NCBI GenBank assembly: GCA_034189125.1
Contig: JAXHVB010000104.1
Span: forward strand, 1 to 21,373
Source: UBA5862 sp002408105
GTDB lineage: Bacteria; Pseudomonadota; Gammaproteobacteria; Pseudomonadales; UBA5862
Length of the DNA: 21,373 nt
Direction of reading: 5' to 3'
The notes below the pieces were generated by a model, which saw nothing but the letters and a program-made list of their open reading frames with translations, had not been told where the DNA came from and searched no databases. Positions 15,842-21,373 of the stretch are shown here, piece by piece (the first letter of the stretch is position 1; each line of letters begins with the position of its first letter). Position numbers and translations under genes: made by a program.

Positions 15842-15889
15842 AAAAAAAAGAAACCAACTCGTTGTATGTATTCCAGAAAATTACGTACG

Positions 15890-17020
15890 CTAATCAATTT
15901 TCGTAATCTCCGAAAAAATGGTCAAATAAGCAGTGATCGAGTTCACGATATCAAATTCTCGTTTCGCAATCTCGTGAGCTTGCCTCCCCATCTCTGAGAG
16001 TTGTGAGTGCGTCAGTACAGAGGCCCTCTGAATAGCAGACGAAAGTCCCTTAGCGTCTCCCAGTCCGATGACCCAACCCACGCGCGGATCTACAAATCGG
16101 TCGATGCCGCCACAGTCCGATACGATTACGGGCCGGCCAGCCGAGATGGCTTCTAATGCGGCATTTGACATACCTTCCCATCGCGACGGAAGAACGAATA
16201 CATGGCAACTAGAAATCTCAAACGAAATTCCGGCGTTATCGACAGCCCCCAGAAATTTTGTTCGATCAGCGACGCCCAATTCCCGAGCTAGAATTTTAAG
16301 GGACTCGCGATCCGGGCCATCCCCAACGATACATAGCTCAACGTTCACGCCCGAGTTAATGGACTCAGCAACTGCTTGCAAAAGTAAATCCACCCCTTTT
16401 TGGCGCCGCAGCCCGCCAACAAAAATCAGCTTCAGCGGCGGGACTCGAGGAAAAGGAGCCGGAATTCGAGATACCGAAACACCATTGGGAACACGGGCCC
16501 ATCTCGCAGGGCTAACTCCAATATTCACCAGCTCTTTTTCAATCTGTTCAGAGATAAGGTTTATAACATCACATTGCCGCGACAGAAGCTTAACGAGGAA
16601 GCCCCCACCCCACAAAGTACGTAGCAATTCGCCCTCGCCGCCGCCACCGCCGCTAGCTGGACATGCAACGAGGGGAACTGAAATTATACCAATAGACTTC
16701 AGGAACGCCGTTACAACCGCACCTTCTGCAAGGAAGCGGCAGTAAACAACATCAATTTTATTTCGATACCGAAATAACAAAACCGCAAGGGAAGCCGCGT
16801 AACCAAGCCCCCTTCCTAGACGGCCAAATCGTTTAGGAACTCGTATTCGCAAGCACGTAATTGAAAAGTGCTTTATCGCCTCATCTGTATTCGGCAATGC
16901 ACTCCCTGCAACGTAAATTCGGTGTCCGCGGGCAGCCCACCCTTCAACCAATAATCGCGCTTGCTGCTCCGCCCCACCTAGCACATACGGGGTTAGGTTA
17001 CCTATGACAAAAATTTTCAC
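15890..17020 (-). CDS. GT4-family glycosyltransferase, AT-rich cassette
   Basis: A 376-residue GT-B retaining glycosyltransferase. It starts MKIFVIGNLTPYVLGGAEQQ with a Gly-Gly acceptor loop, followed by FVGGLRRQKGVDLLLQAV and GDGPDRESL in the donor domain, and the paired acidic motif WEGMSNAALE with Glu282 and Glu290. An unusual SGGGGGEGE loop sits mid N-terminal domain, about residue 124. The start is GTG at 17020, with no strong ribosome site. It lies 16 bp after the stop of the preceding gene. Codon use is visibly more AT-rich than in the two glycosyltransferases downstream, so this gene belongs to the possibly transferred block. Confidence 0.9.
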   Translation of the reverse strand: MKIFVIGNLTPYVLGGAEQQARLLVEGWAARGHRIYVAGSALPNTDEAIKHFSITCLRIRVPKRFGRLGRGLGYAASLAVLLFRYRNKIDVVYCRFLAEGAVVTAFLKSIGIISVPLVACPASGGGGGEGELLRTLWGGGFLVKLLSRQCDVINLISEQIEKELVNIGVSPARWARVPNGVSVSRIPAPFPRVPPLKLIFVGGLRRQKGVDLLLQAVAESINSGVNVELCIVGDGPDRESLKILARELGVADRTKFLGAVDNAGISFEISSCHVFVLPSRWEGMSNAALEAISAGRPVIVSDCGGIDRFVDPRVGWVIGLGDAKGLSSAIQRASVLTHSQLSEMGRQAHEIAKREFDIVNSITAYLTIFSEITKID

Positions 17021-17036
17021 GAATCAGAAACTCTAG

Positions 17037-17951
17037 TTAGCGACCAAATGGCTTGATTACTCTGCGGAAGCCAAAAACAAGCAACCGAAGAGCTCTCGCA
17101 ATTGCCCGACGCGCCCCGGTTAAAGAAAATATAAACCACCACCTCCCGGTCTTGGATCTCCATAGGGACGACAAAGCCAACTCTAACTGAGCACTATCAT
17201 CGATACCGGCAACCCTAGCAAACTCCAACTTCACTTGATCATCTCGATACGCAAGAGGACCGTTGATCCGATAGTTACGCGCGCTCCACTGCGCACCGAT
17301 AAGTGCTAGTAGCCGTCTGGGGTCCCGGTCTTTCTGATAGGCTGCCCAGACTGAGCAGAGAAGTCGCCACTGCATCTCCGACTGGCCGATATCGAGTATG
17401 ATCCGGCCACGCTGAACTACTTTACTCATGCGATGAACGCCAAACCGAAAACACTGAAATGGCGTGGGATTACACGCATGGTCAGCTATAGCACCAATCT
17501 CACCAAACAGCTTTTTCGAACCCTCGTACCGGGGGGGTGCGTCCACGAACAAGTCTTCGCCTACCTCGTCCCACACGACGCGATCAGAAAATGCATGCAG
17601 CCCAACAATCAAGGAATCCGAAATCCAGTCATGCACGAAGAATACAGCGTGATCAAGCTCCGAATCCTCTGAAAATTTTTGGGCAATGAGGGCAAGGGCG
17701 TAAGTGCCCCGCAAAACCATGTCTGCATCCAATTTAACGAAAACATCTGCCCGGCCTGACTGGGACATGAAGTGTCTATACAGCACCCGGTGCGCTTCAA
17801 CATTGGTCATGCCAGAAATCACAAAATGATCTGTGGAAACGCAAAGTTGTCCCTGCACAGACGCTAGCATCTCTGAGAACTCCCTTTCGTCAACATGGAG
17901 CGTCCCGACACAAACTCGGGGAGTTGTGGTGGCAGCTGGATCATCAAACAT
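17037..17951 (-). CDS. Probable GT-A-type glycosyltransferase, poorly characterised
   Basis: A 304-residue soluble protein without a confident family assignment. The first strand RVCVGTLHVDEREF, followed by an acidic KLDADMVL (73-80, Asp75-Ala-Asp77), is the nucleotide-sugar binding strand plus DxD metal motif of GT-A enzymes. A later segment ACNPTPFQCFRFGVHR may be acceptor-side. The C-terminus (WWFIFSLTGARRAIARALRLLVFGFRRVIKPFGR region) is Arg-rich and hydrophobic and could sit on the membrane surface as an amphipathic helix. ATG at 17951 lacks a clear ribosome site. It heads the minus-strand arm of the locus, divergent from the flippase across about 130 bp. A glycosyltransferase in the same pathway is the likeliest role; the sugar is unknown. 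Confidence 0.6.
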   Translation of the reverse strand: MFDDPAATTTPRVCVGTLHVDEREFSEMLASVQGQLCVSTDHFVISGMTNVEAHRVLYRHFMSQSGRADVFVKLDADMVLRGTYALALIAQKFSEDSELDHAVFFVHDWISDSLIVGLHAFSDRVVWDEVGEDLFVDAPPRYEGSKKLFGEIGAIADHACNPTPFQCFRFGVHRMSKVVQRGRIILDIGQSEMQWRLLCSVWAAYQKDRDPRRLLALIGAQWSARNYRINGPLAYRDDQVKLEFARVAGIDDSAQLELALSSLWRSKTGRWWFIFSLTGARRAIARALRLLVFGFRRVIKPFGR

Positions 17952-18083
17952 ACGACAAGCTATACTCTAGATAGACGCCAATGCCCCGAAGGGACACACA
18001 ACAATCGCACCTCGCGCAAACGAACTAGCGCCGCGGCCAGAATGGCCTATTGTCAATTAAACGATAAGAACGACACTCACGCA

Positions 18084-19442
18084 ATGAAAACCAATCTGAT
18101 TGTAAGCGGGGGTGCTCGCGCAACCTCAATAGCCTCAGGGCTTCTCGTCGCATGGGCGATAAACATTGGCTGGGGGCCCGAATATTTCGGAATTTACGCA
18201 GCAGCGACCAGCTTGCTAGCCATGGCCGGAATCTGCGCCACTCTTGGTCTCGATAGTCTAGTCCTATTTCACCAATCACGTGAAGGGAGGACGCCGCGCT
18301 TCGATATACTAGCAGCAGCAATCAGGTTGGGAATTCTGTCTTCGGTCGTTGCCTGCGCAGCGATACTATCTGGAATATATTTGGCAAAATCGGCCGGGGC
18401 ATCTACCCACACATCACCCATCTACGAGGTGGTGGCTTATTGCGTACCGGGCATTGTAATAACCGGGATTTACTCCGCTTGGCACCAGGGAAGAAAACAA
18501 TTCATTCGGTCGATGCTGACTCCAAAAATTACTGATGCACTGCGTGCCGTCACGATACTGATTTTAGCGATCTTTCACGCGCCAATTTCATGGGTGGCAG
18601 CATCAATATTTGCCACCACATACGTACCACCAATTCTATATAAAATTGCCGTTAAAAGGACGAGCGCACGCGCATACAGACTACAATCCGCGGACCGAAA
18701 ATTTATGCAGCATTCTTTGCTCACAAGCTTTGCGCGCACCGGAGTTGATCATCTTGACATTATATTAGTCAGCATGCTAACCACTGCTGAAGAAACCGCA
18801 ACCTACGCACTCGCATCGCGACTCGCATCGCTGGCTTTGCTGGGAAACCAAATGATGCAGCCCCTATCGCTTCCCTCGTTTGGCCGGCAATTAGCCTTAG
18901 GCCGAATTGACCGTGCGGCAGAGCAATTTAACAGCCACCGAAGCTACGCAGTAATATGTTCATCTATTATTGGCTCGGCACTCCTTCTAGCTGGGACAGA
19001 TTTGGCGATGGTATTTGGACGCTACGAAAAGATTGGCTCACCGCTTGTACTATTATGTATTACGCATGTAATTTGCTGTAGTTTTGGTCCAACGGGGAAT
19101 TTGTTGAAGGCTTCAGGTTCAGTCAGGGCTCTTAACATTTCAGGTTGGATTCTCGTAGTCATTCGGTCGCTCATGATACTGTTGTTTGTTCCAGAATTTG
19201 GAGTGGTTGGCGCTGCTTTTTCGGCTCTATTTTCCTTGTTTCTAACAAATGTTGTGAACGCGTATCAATGCAGAAAGTTTTTGGGCTTGCAAACGCAGCA
19301 CATGATATCTAACGGGTCCACGGCATTTGCACTGACGTCTTCGATTCTATATTTTGTCGGGCTCGAAACTACCGCCGCAGCACTACTTTTAGCCATAGCC
19401 GTCGCCAATTTGTGCAGCAATCAATTCAAGCGATGTATTTGA
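18084..19442 (+). CDS. Wzx-like lipid-linked oligosaccharide flippase
   Basis: A 452-residue polytopic membrane protein of the MOP/polysaccharide-transport superfamily, with repeated hydrophobic helices over its whole length and the family's N-terminal pattern (MKTNLIVSGGARATSIASG leading into the first two helices). Such proteins flip undecaprenyl-linked repeat units from cytoplasm to periplasm. The helical content and length suit the usual 12 to 14 helices. Start: ATG at 18084 lies just before the first helix; ATG at 18042 would add 14 polar residues, and the frame is open further upstream into the divergent gene. No strong ribosome site was found for either. A possible -10 (TATACT, 17961-17966) lies upstream without a good -35. 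It is the first of three closely packed plus-strand genes. Confidence 0.85.
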   Translation: MKTNLIVSGGARATSIASGLLVAWAINIGWGPEYFGIYAAATSLLAMAGICATLGLDSLVLFHQSREGRTPRFDILAAAIRLGILSSVVACAAILSGIYLAKSAGASTHTSPIYEVVAYCVPGIVITGIYSAWHQGRKQFIRSMLTPKITDALRAVTILILAIFHAPISWVAASIFATTYVPPILYKIAVKRTSARAYRLQSADRKFMQHSLLTSFARTGVDHLDIILVSMLTTAEETATYALASRLASLALLGNQMMQPLSLPSFGRQLALGRIDRAAEQFNSHRSYAVICSSIIGSALLLAGTDLAMVFGRYEKIGSPLVLLCITHVICCSFGPTGNLLKASGSVRALNISGWILVVIRSLMILLFVPEFGVVGAAFSALFSLFLTNVVNAYQCRKFLGLQTQHMISNGSTAFALTSSILYFVGLETTAAALLLAIAVANLCSNQFKRCI

Positions 19443-19444
19443 AA

Positions 19445-20272
19445 ATGAATATTGATATATTTCATATCGGACCACAGAAATGCGCTACCACCTGGGTTTA
19501 CGAATGCTTGCAGGAACACCCGCAAATTTTTTGCCCCAAATCAGATAGCATTCACTACTATGACGTCCACTATCAAAAAGGCAATAGGTGGTACGAAAGT
19601 TGGTTTTTAAACGCACAGAGCGGCCAGAAGCTTTACGACCCAACACCATCATACATAAGATCTCCGTTGGCGGCGGAGCGAATCGCAAAGGAGCACCCAG
19701 ACGCAAAATTGATTGTGTGCCTCAGGAACCCGCTGGATAGAGCATTTGCGCATTACTGGCATGAGAAGAAGAAGCAATCGATAAGTTACGAATTTGATCA
19801 GGTTTTCAGTAACTACGATCTCTTCCAAAGTTACGTTGAAACCAGCTTGTACTCTACTCATCTAAAGCGATATTTCGGCGTTTTTCCGAAAGATTCGATA
19901 CTTATTCAGCGATTTGAGGATTTAGAGCGAAACCCCGTTGCCTTTTTCGCCCAGCTTTGCAAGCACTGTGAGATTGACCTTGTAACTCCGTCAGTGATTT
20001 ATAGGAAGCGCAACAGCGCAGGGCCGATTCAGAAGCCCGCTCGACGGGTAATATCAGAGATTACTGACAAGGCGCTGGGCTTTGCACCAACGGAAGCAGC
20101 TGATAGATTTCGAAAGTCGCCGTTTTATCGTTTTCTTTCCGGACGAGGGGAATACCTTGAAGGCGTTGCCCCACAGACACGCAAAGATTTGGAGGAAATA
20201 TTTTTTGCCGATATCGAGCGGTTAGAACAAATGACCGGACAAGACTTTTCTATATGGAAAAATTTGGGATAG
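19445..20272 (+). CDS. PAPS-dependent sulfotransferase
   Basis: A 275-residue sulfotransferase-fold protein, expected to transfer sulfate from PAPS to a hydroxyl of the glycan. The 5'-phosphosulfate loop is IGPQKCATTW (8-17). The 3'-phosphate motif is LRNPLDRAFAHY (93-104), where the usual Ser of the RNPxxRAxS form is Ala102. HLKRYFGVFP and ILIQRFEDLERNP are the later conserved strands of the family. Start: ATG at 19445 gives MNIDIFHIGPQK, matching the short lead of relatives. An in-frame ATG at 19433 overlaps the flippase stop and cannot be excluded. Translation is probably coupled to the flippase gene, since the start lies three bases after its stop. The product would be a sulfated surface polysaccharide, unless the substrate is a lipid or small molecule. 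Confidence 0.88.
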   Translation: MNIDIFHIGPQKCATTWVYECLQEHPQIFCPKSDSIHYYDVHYQKGNRWYESWFLNAQSGQKLYDPTPSYIRSPLAAERIAKEHPDAKLIVCLRNPLDRAFAHYWHEKKKQSISYEFDQVFSNYDLFQSYVETSLYSTHLKRYFGVFPKDSILIQRFEDLERNPVAFFAQLCKHCEIDLVTPSVIYRKRNSAGPIQKPARRVISEITDKALGFAPTEAADRFRKSPFYRFLSGRGEYLEGVAPQTRKDLEEIFFADIERLEQMTGQDFSIWKNLG

Positions 20273-20275
20273 ATT

Positions 20276-21130
20276 TTGAGCAATATAGTCCTTTACGGCC
20301 ATAGAGTGGCTGACTTCGTCAATAAACAGTCCAAATTCGAACGCGATATATCCATTCCTCGGGACGATTTCACATCCATTGTAGAGCAGGCGGCTAAGGC
20401 GCGACCTACCGAAAATTGGCCAGCACTATTTGACAACGGCCAACGTGAATCATTGTTGATCACCTTTGATGATGGATGGAAAGATTTCTTGGAAGTCGCG
20501 CTTCCAATCCTGGAGGATTACGACGTGCCGTGCATTCTGTTTGTCACAACTGAATTTATTTCTGGCACAAGCATTCCGTTCGAGATGATTTTGGAACATA
20601 TCGTTAGTGAAGTGCCAGAGGTAGTCCTCCCGGGAGGAAAAACAATTGGCCGCGAGTTCGGAACACGTGATGACATTTACGACGCGATACGAAAAAAAAT
20701 ACGCCCACTGGCTGCCGAAAAGCGATCAAGTTACGTTAAGGATTTGAGGCGATTAAATCCGCAAGTTGACTGGGCGTTTATTGATAGCTCGAATGAATTT
20801 CTTAACTGGGATCAGTTGCGGTGGATAGACAAACACCCGCTTGTTGAAATTGCGAGCCACGGCGCTAAACATTCTTTGCTATCACGCTTAGATTTCCACA
20901 ATGTTTACTTCGACCTATCATCGTCAAGAAGGGAATTAGAGCAGCAACTTGATCGCAACGTTCGAACCATTTCCTACCCGTACGGATCCAACAGTGTGTT
21001 GACCCGATGGGGCGCGCGTTTGGCAGGATACTATTTTGGATTTACTACTGCTGCTGGTACGCTTTCGGCAACCACAAGCCGCATGGCGATTCCGAGGACC
21101 GAATTTCGTAGTTTCCTTTCCCTTGGCTAG
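20276..21130 (+). CDS. NodB-type polysaccharide deacetylase
   Basis: A 284-residue carbohydrate esterase family 4 protein that would remove N- or O-acetyl groups from a glycan. Motif 1 is TFDDG (63-67, base Asp65 and metal ligand Asp66), motif 2 is SHGAKH (194-199, metal ligands His195 and His199), and motif 3 is SYPYG (233-237). An insert of about 95 residues between motif 1 and motif 2 is longer than in minimal NodB domains. There is no signal peptide or membrane helix, so it probably acts in the cytoplasm on lipid-linked or nucleotide-linked sugar. Start: TTG at 20276; the N-terminal strand IVLYGHRVADF is the usual first strand of the family and rules out later starts. It starts three bases after the sulfotransferase stop. 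Confidence 0.88.
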   Translation: MSNIVLYGHRVADFVNKQSKFERDISIPRDDFTSIVEQAAKARPTENWPALFDNGQRESLLITFDDGWKDFLEVALPILEDYDVPCILFVTTEFISGTSIPFEMILEHIVSEVPEVVLPGGKTIGREFGTRDDIYDAIRKKIRPLAAEKRSSYVKDLRRLNPQVDWAFIDSSNEFLNWDQLRWIDKHPLVEIASHGAKHSLLSRLDFHNVYFDLSSSRRELEQQLDRNVRTISYPYGSNSVLTRWGARLAGYYFGFTTAAGTLSATTSRMAIPRTEFRSFLSLG

Positions 21131-21149
21131 AGAGACTCCACTGCCAATT

Positions 21150-21373
21150 TTAGCGTTCACCGAACTGATCTGCCTTGTTTGACTCGGTGGGTTGGTACAG
21201 TAATTGAGTGATTTGCTCTGAAACCAGACCGATCAGAAACACAGTCACGGCGCCGGTCATCAACAGCACGGTCATGTTCGTCAAGCGGTTTTGGGTGAAA
21301 AAAGTGTAGCCGTAGTACCCCAGCCCGACCAAAAAGTGAAAAAGGGCAAGCGGCGCGAACAGTTTCAAGGGGG
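21150..21373 (-). CDS. C-terminal end of a membrane-anchored GT2 (DPM-synthase-like) glycosyltransferase, partial
   Basis: The minus-strand frame is open from the right edge to TAA at 21152-21150, about 74 codons. It begins KLFAPLALFHFLVGLGYYGY and has two hydrophobic helices, the second ending FLIGLVSEQITQLLYQ. This two-helix tail is characteristic of bacterial dolichyl/undecaprenyl-phosphate sugar synthase-like GT2 enzymes, where it follows the catalytic domain; the ending SEQITxLLY is a recurrent form. The catalytic part lies outside the window. The gene is convergent with the deacetylase gene, 19 bp apart, and its composition looks intermediate. A TTG at 21368 is in frame but I do not take it as the start. 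Confidence 0.75.
   Translation of the reverse strand, partial: PLKLFAPLALFHFLVGLGYYGYTFFTQNRLTNMTVLLMTGAVTVFLIGLVSEQITQLLYQPTESNKADQFGER

Noticed and set aside
17895..18083. A 63-codon upstream extension of the flippase frame
   Set aside because: It overlaps the start of the divergent gene and is polar and Cys/Arg/Thr-rich; membrane helices begin only after ATG 18084.
12649..18083. JUMPstart/ops antitermination element for the polysaccharide genes
   Set aside because: No GGCGGTAGCGTG-type sequence was found in the intergenic gaps examined (12649-12717, 14594-14761, 17952-18083). GGGCGGTA at 12651 is a short chance match within the tRNA promoter region.
18800..18835. Short direct repeat ACTCGCATCGC
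   Set aside because: It lies within the flippase coding sequence and encodes an Ala/Ser/Leu-rich helix; two copies only.
1..21373. CRISPR array, rRNA, insertion sequence or prophage genes
   Set aside because: No regularly spaced repeats, rRNA-like segments, transposase or phage proteins were seen on either strand.

Overview
The window looks like chromosomal DNA from a high-GC gammaproteobacterium. The support is the neighbouring mpl and ubiX genes (the same neighbours as in Pseudomonas), a tRNA-Thr(CGU) with an encoded CCA that closely resembles the enterobacterial one, a pyrophosphate-type phosphofructokinase and a long Pat-type protein acetyltransferase. The genus cannot be named from the sequence alone.

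Layout. (1) Positions 1-781 hold the start of an unrecognised, very hydrophobic membrane protein on the minus strand, which runs off the left edge. (2) Positions 1176-5182 are a tight four-gene minus-strand operon: DUF35/OB-fold protein, SCP-x-like thiolase-fold protein, acyl-CoA dehydrogenase large subunit, acyl-CoA dehydrogenase small subunit. It ends at a perfect 21-bp bidirectional terminator hairpin. The gene set resembles side-chain or alicyclic acyl-CoA degradation modules (steroid/terpenoid-like), but the thiolase has Ser where the nucleophilic Cys should be and the DUF35 protein has lost its zinc ribbon. (3) Positions 5304-7328 are mpl-ubiX (peptidoglycan tripeptide recycling and prenyl-FMN synthesis) on the minus strand. 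They are divergent from a PPi-dependent phosphofructokinase (7485-8750, plus), with -10 boxes that share the same bases. (4) Positions 8789-12522 are a divergent pair: a zinc HDAC-family deacetylase (minus) and a Pat-type lysine acetyltransferase (plus), a possible eraser/writer pair for protein acetylation. (5) Positions 12573-12648 are tRNA-Thr(CGU) on the minus strand with its own promoter.

(6) From 12718 to the right edge lies a surface-polysaccharide locus. On the minus strand it has a SAM methyltransferase, three GT4 glycosyltransferases and a probable GT-A glycosyltransferase. On the plus strand it has a Wzx-like flippase, a sulfotransferase and a NodB-type polysaccharide deacetylase, closely packed. 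The right edge has the C-terminus of a membrane-anchored GT2 on the minus strand. Together these would build, decorate (methyl, sulfate, N-deacetylation) and export a lipid-linked oligosaccharide. Base composition changes sharply inside the locus: 12.7-15.8 kb is as GC-rich as the housekeeping part, while about 15.84-21.13 kb is clearly AT-richer, which points to a transferred or frequently exchanged cassette.

No CRISPR array, rRNA, insertion sequence or phage gene was seen. The most unusual parts are the altered thiolase/DUF35 pair, the acetylation writer/eraser pair and the composition break within the polysaccharide locus.
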